In this document: positions 8,722 to 15,239 of the stretch, in pieces
Layout of the letters: every line of letters begins with the position of its first letter
Position numbering within the stretch: the stretch's first letter is position 1
Origin: an uncultured Phascolarctobacterium sp.
GTDB lineage: Bacteria; Bacillota; Negativicutes; Acidaminococcales; Acidaminococcaceae
Length of the DNA stretch: 64,000 bases
NCBI RefSeq assembly: GCF_934190775.1
Contig: NZ_CAKPTG010000010.1
Span: 1-64,000 of the forward strand
Direction: 5' to 3'
Translations under genes and position numbers: made by a program
Notes under the pieces: generated by a model
What the model saw: the letters and a program-made list of their open reading frames with translations, nothing else
Databases searched by the model: none
What the model was told of the DNA's origin: nothing

Positions 8722-8775
8722 CTTAATAACGACACAATAAAACGCTCTGCTGATTGCAAGGTTGGCAGAGCGTTT
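8722..8775 (+). terminator. purL terminator, copy 1 of a 54-bp intergenic repeat
   Basis: AAACGCTCTGC pairs with GCAGAGCGTTT, an 11-bp perfect stem. The hairpin plus 18 bases before it (CTTAATAACGACACAATA) recurs at 11053-11106 with only three differences, so this is a repeated element and not just a chance terminator. Confidence 0.8.
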
Positions 8776-8829
8776 CTGTATGTTTATATGTATATTTTGG
8801 CTATCCTCAGAAACCGTACAAAACTGTAC

Positions 8830-8884
8830 AAACCGTACAAACGCAGGCAGGGCAAGGCTTTGCGTGTGTACGGTTTTTGTTATG
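8830..8884. repeat. 55-bp ACCGTACA hairpin repeat, copy 1
   Basis: AAACCGTACA ... TGTACGGTTTTT forms a stem with a GC-rich inner part and a T run. The 55 bases recur at 12777-12831 with a single substitution. Extra copies of the AAACCGTACA word flank this copy at 8811-8830. It can terminate transcripts from both sides (purL, and hicB on the minus strand). Looser relatives are at 14365 and 15146. Confidence 0.8.
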
Positions 8885-8893
8885 GTGTACGGT

Positions 8894-9280
8894 TCAGACG
8901 ATTTTCAGTTCTTTTACAAGAGCGTCCTGCAGCAGGCTGCTGAAATTAATATTGGCATCTAGAGCGCGCTTGTTGAGCCACGCAGGAATGGTCAGCGTTT
9001 TTTTAACGGATTTTGTGTTTTTGGCTAAGTCAATTTTTGACTGAATCAAGGAAGTATAGGTATTAGGTTCGGTCAATTTGATGTTTTGGGGAGCAGAAGC
9101 CTGAGGAAGCTTGTCGCCGTCCTCCAGCAGTCCCAGCAAAAAGCATTCCATAGCTTCCGCCGCATTGGCCAGCAGCTCCTCCTGCGTATCGCCTTGCGTA
9201 AAGCAGCCCGGAAGGTCGGGGAATTCCGCCCACAGGCCGTCGTCATCTACATGAATTATTGCGGGATATATAACGAGCAT
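8894..9280 (-). CDS. hicB: HicB-family antitoxin
   Basis: A 128-residue antitoxin of the HicAB type II toxin-antitoxin family. The N-terminal HicB fold is recognisable: YPAIIHVDDDGLWAEFPDLPGCFTQGDT-like start, then EELLANAAEAMECFL. After a linker the C-terminus (KKTLTIPAWLNKRALDANI) resembles a ribbon-helix-helix DNA-binding segment, so the protein can probably repress its own promoter as well as bind HicA. The ATG follows AGGAGG by 9 bases. It lies 11 bases after hicA in the same transcript. The shared operator-like palindrome described at 9507-9535 suggests a second target at the macrodomain gene. Confidence 0.9.
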   Translation of the reverse strand: MLVIYPAIIHVDDDGLWAEFPDLPGCFTQGDTQEELLANAAEAMECFLLGLLEDGDKLPQASAPQNIKLTEPNTYTSLIQSKIDLAKNTKSVKKTLTIPAWLNKRALDANINFSSLLQDALVKELKIV

Positions 9281-9296
9281 GATGTAGGGCCTCCTT

Positions 9297-9485
9297 TTAT
9301 AATTTAATGCCTGTTCTTTTTAGGATAGCCATAAGCAAGCCTATTTTCATATCCTTACCATGAACAGGAATAACCTCAACCTGATTGCCTTTCTTTAAAC
9401 GATGGTGACTTCCTTTTACGTTAGTCAGTTCCCAACCATTTTTCAATAAGAGGTTGAGCAGGGCTTTGTCTTTCATTGTAACCAT
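9297..9485 (-). CDS. hicA: HicA-family mRNA interferase toxin
   Basis: A 62-residue toxin with the small double-stranded RNA-binding-like fold that cleaves mRNA in a ribosome-independent way. The catalytic histidine lies in KGSHHRLKKG near residue 27. The flanking GWELTNVKG and VIPVHGKDMKIGLL segments are typical of the family, and the length is normal. GGGAGG lies 6 bases before the ATG at 9485. The toxin gene comes first and the antitoxin second, the usual hicAB order. The pair sits at the left edge of an accessory region with ADP-ribose genes. Confidence 0.9.
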   Translation of the reverse strand: MVTMKDKALLNLLLKNGWELTNVKGSHHRLKKGNQVEVIPVHGKDMKIGLLMAILKRTGIKL

Positions 9486-9506
9486 AGAGAACCTCCCTGT
9501 ACTTTA

Positions 9507-9535
9507 ATTATAGCACGTATACACGTACTCAACAA
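9507..9535 (-). promoter_or_regulatory. hicAB promoter with palindromic spacer
   Basis: On the minus strand TTGTTG (9535-9530) and TATAAT (9512-9507) are 17 bases apart. The spacer AGTACGTGTATACGTGC holds a near-palindrome ACGTGTATACGT, the expected place for HicB to block RNA polymerase. The same promoter layout with 13 of 17 matching spacer bases lies in front of the macrodomain gene (11741-11769). Confidence 0.75.
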
Positions 9536-9553
9536 GTTGTCTATAAACAAAAG

Positions 9554-9581
9554 AGACCTCTCGTACTACAACGAAAGGTCT
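9554..9581. other. Hairpin upstream of hicAB
   Basis: AGACCT / AGGTCT with an inner TCGT / ACGA stem, one mismatch and a six-base loop. It lies about 70 bases upstream of hicA and contains GTACTAC, a word also present in the hairpins upstream of both Rpn genes. Confidence 0.5.
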
Positions 9582-9772
9582 TACCTTAGGCGACAACAAT
9601 ATTTAATTCGGATACAGTTTAGCATGGTAAAGAAAATAAGTCAAGTGATAAAGAAGATGAAATAATGATGCGGTATATGCAGGGAAATTTATATTCATAG
9701 CGAATAATTAAAATGTAAAGCTTATACAATAATTGTAAATGAAAAAAAGAAATATAGAGAGGAAAGTATAAG

Positions 9773-9886
9773 ATGAAAAAGATTTTAGCTTTAGGATTAG
9801 GACTTTCTTTAATTATGTCCCTAGGCACTGCTAATGCTTCAGATGTTGCACAAAAGGGTGATACGGATATTTTCTTTAATCATTGA
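9773..9886 (+). pseudogene. Small exported peptide gene, probably frameshifted or truncated
   Basis: GAGAGG lies ten bases before an ATG that opens a 37-codon frame. It encodes a clear signal peptide (MKKILALGLGLSLIMSL, ending ANA before SDVAQ) and only about 13 mature residues. Just at its stop another frame continues for about 20 codons (IDILDPLTSRNEPVKYQF) to 9937. A single frameshift would therefore join a secretory start to a plausible C-terminus. Either this is a decayed exported protein or a genuine very short exported peptide; decay seems likelier. No homologue is recognised. Confidence 0.45.
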
Positions 9887-10018
9887 TATCCTTGATCCCT
9901 TAACAAGCCGTAATGAGCCTGTAAAGTACCAATTCTAAGCAACTTCATAAAAATATGAAAAAAAATGCCACACATCCTTAATACTTTGTGAAGTATGGTA
10001 TTTTAAAAGGACATGCAC

Positions 10019-11041
10019 ATGGAAAAATGGCAGATATATTTATATCTTTTCTTTGTAGTCGCAATATTGCACGCATTTTACGATAAACGTACCAAACTGG
10101 CAGTAGGGGCATGTGTCTTCTTCGCTATTGTTGTAGGTGCAATTAAATATGCAACATATGGTTTATATTCAGGATTACTAGCTTTTGTTTTGCTGCTTGC
10201 TCCTGCTGCTGTTGGTGCATCTATGCAAAAATCCGGGGTACTAAAGAAAGTATTAGATGAAAGTGATGATAAGACTGAGGATGCTCCACCTGTCCCTCTT
10301 GCTTCAGCGGATGAAGATTTCCAGAATACTGCACAGGAAAGCGTTAATCCGGAAAGCATGGTCAATTACCTGGATGATAATGGCCAACAGGTTGCAAATA
10401 CATATAAACAATGCGAGCCAGAGGAAAAAACAGACGATGAAGCGGAAGCTGGCAAGAAAATAATAATCTGTATAGTTATGTTTTTTCTGCTTGTCCTGCA
10501 AGATGTAAGGTTGTACGCCATTTGCGTAGCATACTTTCTGTTGATTTTTAAACGCAGAAATTACTTTATGGATAAAAGGATATTATGGCCCCAAAGTCTC
10601 CATCTTGTAAAGACATTTTATTACAATATACTGCTGATATTCAGAATCTGGTTTTACAGCATGATGCTTTTGATTGCATCTATACTAGTAACAAATAAGC
10701 TTTGGTGGCAACCTGATTATACTTTTGCTTTTTATGCTTTCGCAATTGCTTTTCCGTTCTTTTTCGGGTTCTTGATTGTTGATATCTGCGATTTACATGA
10801 TCTGTGGGCAGTCCGTTATCGGGCAAACACTATAAACAATAGAACTGATAAGCAGAGAAGCAACATAGATTATTACAGAAACCATCCAGATTATGAAAAT
10901 TATCTGGTGCCTGCAGGATTAATTCTTCTTTTATTTTTGCTTGATTGTCCGTATTTAGCTTTAGCTATGGTATTAGTTGGTATACTTATCTTAGTGCAAT
11001 ATACTTTATGGACATCTTCAAAGCAGGCGAGGGAAGAATAA
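10019..11041 (+). CDS. Multi-pass membrane protein of unknown function
   Basis: A 340-residue protein I do not recognise. Three hydrophobic segments fill about residues 5-70 (YLYLFFVVAIL, ACVFFAIVVGAI, LLAFVLLLAPAAVGA). An acidic soluble stretch follows at about 85-145 (SDDKTEDAPP, EPEEKTDDEAEAGKK). Four or five more membrane segments run to the end. The second half contains FYYNILLIFRIWFYSM and a conserved-looking VDICDLHDLWAVRYRA loop. Of two nearby ATGs, the one at 10019 has AAAAGGA at proper distance. The gene is AT-richer than purL or the thiamine genes. It ends in the same 54-bp terminator repeat as purL, consistent with an accessory insertion between hicAB and the macrodomain gene. Function unknown. 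Confidence 0.75.
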   Translation: MEKWQIYLYLFFVVAILHAFYDKRTKLAVGACVFFAIVVGAIKYATYGLYSGLLAFVLLLAPAAVGASMQKSGVLKKVLDESDDKTEDAPPVPLASADEDFQNTAQESVNPESMVNYLDDNGQQVANTYKQCEPEEKTDDEAEAGKKIIICIVMFFLLVLQDVRLYAICVAYFLLIFKRRNYFMDKRILWPQSLHLVKTFYYNILLIFRIWFYSMMLLIASILVTNKLWWQPDYTFAFYAFAIAFPFFFGFLIVDICDLHDLWAVRYRANTINNRTDKQRSNIDYYRNHPDYENYLVPAGLILLLFLLDCPYLALAMVLVGILILVQYTLWTSSKQAREE

Positions 11042-11052
11042 AATATATAACA

Positions 11053-11106
11053 CTTAATAACGACACAATAAAACGCTCTGCTGACCGCAAAGTTGGCAGA
11101 GCGTTT
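11053..11106. terminator. Terminator, copy 2 of the 54-bp repeat
   Basis: Same CTTAATAACGACACAATA lead and AAACGCTCTGC / GCAGAGCGTTT stem as at 8722-8775, with 51 of 54 bases identical. It lies between the membrane-protein gene and the convergent macrodomain gene and could stop both. Confidence 0.8.
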
Positions 11107-11141
11107 CAATATTAAGCTATGAAGGGATAGTCAGCGTCTTA

Positions 11142-11669
11142 TTATAGTCTTTTTGAATTTATTAATCCCTTATAGGTTAAGTAGCGCTGCCAATCAGGAC
11201 AACTAAAAATAACTTGCTTTAAGAAAGAAAAACGCGATTCGTCTGCATTTATAATCCAATATAAAGTATCTACAGCAATGTTAGAAGACAAATCCAACGG
11301 CCAGCCATGATGTCCCGTGCCAATACATGGAATGGCTATTGTTTCACAACGATAGTATTCTGCTGCTTGTAGAATAGAGGCATAGCACTGACTAAATTTT
11401 TCTATGTTTCTATCATTCTTTATATAATACTTGGGAGTGAGAACATGAAAAATATATTTTGCCGGCAAATTAAATCCTGGTGTTGCAATACATTCACCAT
11501 CAACAAGACCATCAGCGCATTCTAAATACTTATCCAATTCTGCTTCCCCGGCACTTTCATATATTGATTTACAAATGCCAGAGCCTTTAATTAAATGTTG
11601 ATTAGCTGAATTGACAACAGCATCGCATTTTATCTCAGTAATATTGCTTTTGATAACCAAGTATTCCAA
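11142..11669 (-). CDS. Macrodomain protein (ADP-ribose binding or hydrolysing)
   Basis: A 175-residue stand-alone macrodomain. Family marks are DAVVNSANQHL (ADP-ribose adenine-side loop), KGSGICKSIYESAGEAEL (the catalytic-loop region), IFHVLTPKY and IAIPCIGTGHHGWPL (the diphosphate-binding loop). Such proteins bind or remove ADP-ribose from proteins, nucleic acids or O-acetyl-ADP-ribose. The start is placed at TTG 11669, nine bases after AAGGAG; the longer frame from 11678 begins inside that site. Its promoter (11741-11769) carries the hicAB-like palindrome. It is divergent from an ADP-ribosylglycohydrolase gene and close to an ADP-ribosyltransferase-like gene. The family is sure; whether it hydrolyses or only binds is not. 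Confidence 0.88.
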   Translation of the reverse strand: MEYLVIKSNITEIKCDAVVNSANQHLIKGSGICKSIYESAGEAELDKYLECADGLVDGECIATPGFNLPAKYIFHVLTPKYYIKNDRNIEKFSQCYASILQAAEYYRCETIAIPCIGTGHHGWPLDLSSNIAVDTLYWIINADESRFSFLKQVIFSCPDWQRYLTYKGLINSKRL

Positions 11670-11740
11670 TACGACCAACTCCTTATAAAAATATAAAAGA
11701 AAAGTTTAAAAAACTATCAAATTTATCTGTTTACAAACTC

Positions 11741-11769
11741 ATTTTAACACGTATATACGTATATAACAA
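11741..11769 (-). promoter_or_regulatory. Macrodomain-gene promoter with hicAB-like operator
   Basis: On the minus strand TTGTTA (11769-11764) and TAAAAT (11746-11741) flank a 17-base spacer TATACGTATATACGTGT. Its core ACGTATATACGT is a perfect palindrome. Spacing, -35 and spacer match the hicAB promoter closely. The site also lies just upstream of the divergent glycohydrolase promoter, so one bound repressor could affect both. Confidence 0.7.
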
Positions 11770-11790
11770 GTAATATCGCAGCAATTATGC

Positions 11791-11796
11791 TATAAT
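11791..11796 (+). promoter_or_regulatory. Extended -10 of the ADP-ribosylglycohydrolase gene
   Basis: ATGCTATAAT gives a TGC-extended consensus -10; the -35 position is poor. It is 33 bases before the chosen ATG and about 25 bases from the operator-like palindrome of the divergent macrodomain gene. Confidence 0.6.
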
Positions 11797-11828
11797 ATAC
11801 ATATAATAAATGAGTGGAGGCGTATACA

Positions 11829-12632
11829 ATGCTGGGTGCAATTATCGGCGATATTGTCGGTTCACGTTTTGAATGGGATAATTATAAAGCGAAGGATTTT
11901 GAGTTTTTTACTAATGACTGCTTTTTCACAGATGACAGCGTAATGTCTTTGGCGTTATGTGAGGCGCTTTTGGAGAGCAAGCCTGATTTCAGTGATTTGC
12001 GCGAGCAGGCTGTAGCAAAAATGCGTGACTTTGGTGACGCATATCCTGATGCCGGTTATGGCAGAACTTTTTCCTGCTGGCTTTATTTTGGCGACCCACA
12101 GCCTTATAACAGCTATGGCAATGGTTCGGCAATGCGCGTTAGCGGTGTTGTCTATGCTGCGAATACCATGGAACAGGTCAAACAGCTTTCGCTGATGGTG
12201 ACGGATGTAACGCACAACCATCCAGAGGGCATTAAGGGAGCGGAGGCAACTGCTGTGGCAGCCTTTATGGCCAAGCAGGGTGCAGATATGCAAGCCATCA
12301 GGGATTATATTGATGCTAACTATTATCCTATGGACTTCACGCTCGATGGCATCCGCGATTCCTATATGTTCAACGAAACCTGCCAGAATACCGTACCGCA
12401 GGCATTGATGGCCTTTTTCGAGTCAACAAGCTATGAGGATGCAATCCGTAATGCTATTTCTATCGGCGGCGACAGCGACACGCTGGCAGCAATCACCGGT
12501 GCGGTAGCAGAATGCTACTACGGCATACCGCAAAAACTACGGGAGCAGGGCATGAGCTATCTGGACGAAAGACTGCTTGGTGTATTGCGCGCTTTTGAAG
12601 AAAAGTATACGCCGAAGGTTGCGGAACTGTAA
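11829..12632 (+). CDS. ADP-ribosylglycohydrolase (DraG-like)
   Basis: A 267-residue all-helical enzyme of the DraG/ARH family, which removes ADP-ribose from modified side chains using two metal ions. The first metal motif FTDDS is at about residues 38-42. The second is GGDSDTL at about residues 213-219. GAIIGDIVGSRFEW at the N-terminus is also typical. The ATG at 11829 has GGAGG 8 bases upstream; the longer frame from a GTG at 11814 starts before that site. With the divergent macrodomain gene it gives the region two different ways of removing or handling ADP-ribose. The natural target is not visible from sequence. Confidence 0.9.
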   Translation: MLGAIIGDIVGSRFEWDNYKAKDFEFFTNDCFFTDDSVMSLALCEALLESKPDFSDLREQAVAKMRDFGDAYPDAGYGRTFSCWLYFGDPQPYNSYGNGSAMRVSGVVYAANTMEQVKQLSLMVTDVTHNHPEGIKGAEATAVAAFMAKQGADMQAIRDYIDANYYPMDFTLDGIRDSYMFNETCQNTVPQALMAFFESTSYEDAIRNAISIGGDSDTLAAITGAVAECYYGIPQKLREQGMSYLDERLLGVLRAFEEKYTPKVAEL

Positions 12633-12776
12633 GAACATGCTGATGATTAATATATTATGGAGGTTTCCAAGCGACTGATTTTCAAAAACAAGGAATCCTA
12701 TAAGCTTCTGGCAGAATGAGTATTTTCTGATAAAAGTAAAGATAATTAGTCAGAACATCAACTCTGATGCAAAATA

Positions 12777-12831
12777 AAACCGTACAAACGCAGGCAGGGC
12801 AAGGCTTTGCGCGTGTACGGTTTTTGTTATG
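12777..12831. repeat. 55-bp ACCGTACA hairpin repeat, copy 2
   Basis: Identical to 8830-8884 except for one base. It carries the same bidirectional terminator stem. The two copies bracket the block from hicB to the glycohydrolase gene. Confidence 0.8.
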
Positions 12832-12859
12832 TGTCGAAAAGTGTTAATTTCCCCAAAAT

Positions 12860-12956
12860 ATTCGTGTAAAAATACGTGAAAAAAAGAGCTTTTTTTACAC
12901 TAAACTACACGAATAGTCAAAAACGCCTTTAAAACGCTAAAATGAGAGGCGGTTTT
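12860..12956. other. Nested inverted repeats upstream of the ADP-ribosyltransferase-like gene
   Basis: ATTCGTGTA (12860-12868) pairs with TACACGAAT (12906-12914). Inside it lies a 25-base near-palindrome with A7 and T7 runs (12876-12900). A further hairpin AAAACGCCT / AGGCGGTTTT follows (12920-12956). The rest of the 420-base gap from 12633 holds only the hairpin repeat and no convincing gene. Confidence 0.55.
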
Positions 12957-12992
12957 AGAATACACAAGAGCGTTATCATATGCTAGGAGAAT

Positions 12993-13022
12993 TTGCCAAA
13001 ACCACTCCCACAGGAGTATAAT
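12993..13022 (+). promoter_or_regulatory. Promoter of the ADP-ribosyltransferase-like/HTH pair
   Basis: TTGCCA (12993-12998) and TATAAT (13017-13022) with an 18-base spacer, 29 bases before the first ATG. Confidence 0.65.
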
Positions 13023-13051
13023 ATACTTAAAAGACGAAAGAGGTGAGCCTT

Positions 13052-13729
13052 ATGCTGCGCAAGCTATATCATGGTTCCAAAGATATTATCCAAAAGCCTG
13101 TCTATGGCTACGGTAAAAAATATAACGATTACGGCCTCGGCTTTTACTGCACCGAGGATATCAATATGGCGAAGGAATGGGCAGCAACGGCCAACCAGAA
13201 CGGCTACGCCAACTGCTATGAGTTGGACTGCAGCGATTTGAAGATTCTGGATCTGAACGCAGAGCAGTTCTGCATCCTGCATTGGCTGACGATTTTGCTA
13301 CAGAACAGGGAATTCGACACGCCCTCAGGTCTTGCGTATGAAGCGAAGGCTTATCTTCTGGAAAACTTTAAGGTCGATTACTCTGCCTATGACGCTATAA
13401 TCGGTTATCGTGCGGATGACAGCTATTTTTCCTTTGCACAGGATTTCATCAACGGTACGATATCTTATCGCCAACTGAACAATGCCATGCATCTGGGCAA
13501 GCTGGGGCAGCAATTCGTGCTGAAGAGCCGTAAAGCCTTCTCTCTGATCAAGTTTACAGGCTACGAGTTGGCAGAGCACACAGAATGGTTCGATAAGAAG
13601 AATAAGCGTGACAAGAGCGCCCGTCGTGAGTATTTCAGCACGGAACGCAACAGGCGCCAACGTGGTGATATTTATATTACGCAGATTATGGACGAGGAGA
13701 TGAAAAGCGATGATGCACGCCTACGATAA
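13052..13729 (+). CDS. DUF3990-type ADP-ribosyltransferase-fold protein, probable toxin
   Basis: A 225-residue protein matching the DUF3990 family of the ADP-ribosyltransferase clan. The opening KLYHGSKDII has the conserved histidine of the NAD site. The next motif, YNDYGLGFYCTEDINMAKEWA, is split here as YGLGFYCT and AKEWA and forms the usual ART strand-helix. A later AYDAIIGYRADDSYF and GQQFVLKSRKAF complete the domain; the glutamine in the last motif may be the third catalytic position. The C-terminus is basic (KKNKRDKSARREYFSTERNRR split over about residues 185-205). The ATG at 13052 follows GAGGTGA. The last 20 bases overlap the next, HTH-encoding gene, a layout typical of toxin-antitoxin pairs. 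Toxin activity is inference. Confidence 0.75.
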   Translation: MLRKLYHGSKDIIQKPVYGYGKKYNDYGLGFYCTEDINMAKEWAATANQNGYANCYELDCSDLKILDLNAEQFCILHWLTILLQNREFDTPSGLAYEAKAYLLENFKVDYSAYDAIIGYRADDSYFSFAQDFINGTISYRQLNNAMHLGKLGQQFVLKSRKAFSLIKFTGYELAEHTEWFDKKNKRDKSARREYFSTERNRRQRGDIYITQIMDEEMKSDDARLR

Positions 13730-14351
13730 GCTATATCTTGATAAAGCGCGCACAGTTCTTGCCCGTATGCTGGATTTCGCTGTCTACGATTTGCATTATG
13801 ACATCAGCGAATTCTTTGAGCTTTTTCTCGCTTCCGGTATCGCCAGACGCTTCGAGCAGGGTGATTTCACTATCCTTGCCGGCATGTCGGGTGTGGAGCT
13901 TGCCTATACAGTTTTGGAGAACGTGGGACTGGCGCAGGAGCGCATTAAGCCTGATTATCCGGTCAACCGCAGTGAGGAATACTGGACAGGCTGGGCGCTG
14001 GCTTATTACCAGTGGCAGACGGCGCTGAGCTTTGCGGAGATTAACCGTTATGTACCTATTAAAACTGTGCAGAGCCTCTACAATCCTTATCACGAGATGG
14101 ATATCCGCCAGTTTACGGAGAAGATGACGGAGCTTTATAAAGAGGCGAAGAAGGATACGAACCTGAAGCTGTTGCGTGTAAAGGCAGAGCTGACGCAAAG
14201 GGAGCTGGCGGAGCTGGCAGAGGTTCCGCTGCGCACTGTTCAGCAGTATGAGCAGCGACAGAAGAATATTAACCGCGCGCAGGCAGAAACGCTTGCCAGA
14301 ATAGCTAAACAGCTTTATTGTAATATCGAGGATTTGTTGGAGAAGGTCTAA
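13710..14351 (+). CDS. XRE-type HTH protein paired with the ADP-ribosyltransferase-like gene, probable antitoxin
   Basis: A 213-residue protein. The C-terminal 65 residues are an XRE-type helix-turn-helix (LRVKAELTQRELAELAEV, then PLRTVQQYEQRQ and AQAETLARIAKQL). The N-terminal 140 residues (ARMLDFAVYDLHYDISEFFELFLASG, shown here only in part, then EYWTGWALAYYQW) form a mainly helical domain I cannot name. It overlaps the ART-like gene by 20 bases and has GAGGAG upstream of its ATG. This fits an antitoxin/autorepressor that binds its partner through the N-terminal domain and DNA through the C-terminal one. That role is inferred from context. Confidence 0.75.
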   Translation: MMHAYDKLYLDKARTVLARMLDFAVYDLHYDISEFFELFLASGIARRFEQGDFTILAGMSGVELAYTVLENVGLAQERIKPDYPVNRSEEYWTGWALAYYQWQTALSFAEINRYVPIKTVQSLYNPYHEMDIRQFTEKMTELYKEAKKDTNLKLLRVKAELTQRELAELAEVPLRTVQQYEQRQKNINRAQAETLARIAKQLYCNIEDLLEKV

Positions 14352-14364
14352 AGAGCTTAATACA

Positions 14365-14411
14365 AAAACCGTACACACGCAGGGTTTTACACTTTGCGCA
14401 TGTACGGTTTT
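14365..14411. terminator. ACCGTACA-family hairpin, copy 3 (diverged)
   Basis: AAAACCGTACA pairs with TGTACGGTTTT. The loop region has diverged from copies 1 and 2. It terminates the HTH gene and, from the other strand, the exported-protein gene. Confidence 0.75.
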
Positions 14412-14435
14412 CTTTATAATATTATATTAATCAGC

Positions 14436-15011
14436 TTAGTACGGCAAGCCCTTGCTACCGGAGATGGGGCGGCTCCAGCCTGGATGCGGACCGGTGACGT
14501 TGAGGATATCAACCAGAGCGGTATTTTGATTTAACACCTCAAAGTCGAATAAATCATATTTTTCATAAAGCTTTTCATCGCCAGTAGCACTGTCGACAAC
14601 GATGATGGAGAGGGGTTTAGCACCGAAGCTGCCGGAAAGCTTTACCTTGACGCCTGTGCAGATGATGCCGGTATCTAAATCATGAGTGGCGATTTCCTTC
14701 CAGCCATAACCGGATTTTTCAACCGGGTGGGCCATTGCGGTAGCGTTGATGCTAAGGCTGATATAGTCGCGATTTGGCGTATATTCATCAAGTTCGTGCG
14801 TATGTGTTGCGTATACGTGATAGAAGCGATAATAATTGGGATTTTGGTTGGCATATTTTACCAGATGATTCATAATGAGCGAATCGGTAGGGGAGAATTT
14901 GTCTTTGAGGATAGCGTAATAACCCATATCAAGCACTTCAGCAGCAAAGGCAGCGACGCTGAAGCAGGCAGCAATTACGCATGAGAGCATGAGCGTGATA
15001 AGTTTTTTCAT
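14436..15011 (-). CDS. Exported protein of unknown function
   Basis: A 191-residue protein with a clean signal peptide (MKKLITLMLSCVIAACF, cleavage likely after AFA near residue 23). The mature part is mixed alpha/beta by eye, with YRFYHVYATHTHELDEY, DYISLSINATAMAH and PLSIIVVDSATGDEKLYEKY segments. No known domain is recognised. AAAGGATGA lies before the ATG. It is monocistronic, bounded by ACCGTACA hairpins on both sides. Location in periplasm or cell surface is inferred from the signal peptide only. Confidence 0.7.
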   Translation of the reverse strand: MKKLITLMLSCVIAACFSVAAFAAEVLDMGYYAILKDKFSPTDSLIMNHLVKYANQNPNYYRFYHVYATHTHELDEYTPNRDYISLSINATAMAHPVEKSGYGWKEIATHDLDTGIICTGVKVKLSGSFGAKPLSIIVVDSATGDEKLYEKYDLFDFEVLNQNTALVDILNVTGPHPGWSRPISGSKGLPY

Positions 15012-15145
15012 AAAATAAAATCATCCTTTCGATAAAATTCAAGAAGTATAGCAAGCCTTCCTATTTAGCATTATACTACTTTGGTTGAACAATGCAAGCA
15101 GAAAGTTTCAATTATAGTTGTATACATAGATTAAAATAGCTTAAT

Positions 15146-15231
15146 ACCGTACACCTGCAAAAAAACCGTACAGCCCCAAAGCCTTATGCAGCAAGGGGTT
15201 GTACGGTTTGTACGCTTTTGTACGGTTTTTT
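15146..15231. repeat. ACCGTACA-family compound hairpin, copy 4
   Basis: ACCGTACA (15146) and AAACCGTACA (15163) on the left pair with two TGTACGG words on the right (about 15200 and 15219), the last followed by T6. This gives nested alternative stems. It separates the exported-protein gene promoter from the end of the DUF1294 gene. Confidence 0.65.
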
Positions 15232-15239
15232 GTGAGCGC

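Noticed and set aside
9619..9828. 69-codon minus-strand frame upstream of hicAB
   Set aside because: AT-rich, Tyr/Ile/Ser-rich translation without ribosome site; overlaps the exported-peptide frame.
12657..12719. 20-codon frame MEVSKRLIFKNKESYKLLAE after the glycohydrolase gene
   Set aside because: No ribosome site and too short to tell from chance; it might be a gene scrap but nothing supports it.
13731..14378. 215-codon minus-strand frame opposite the HTH gene
   Set aside because: Shadow frame; Leu/Arg-rich translation typical of antisense reading.
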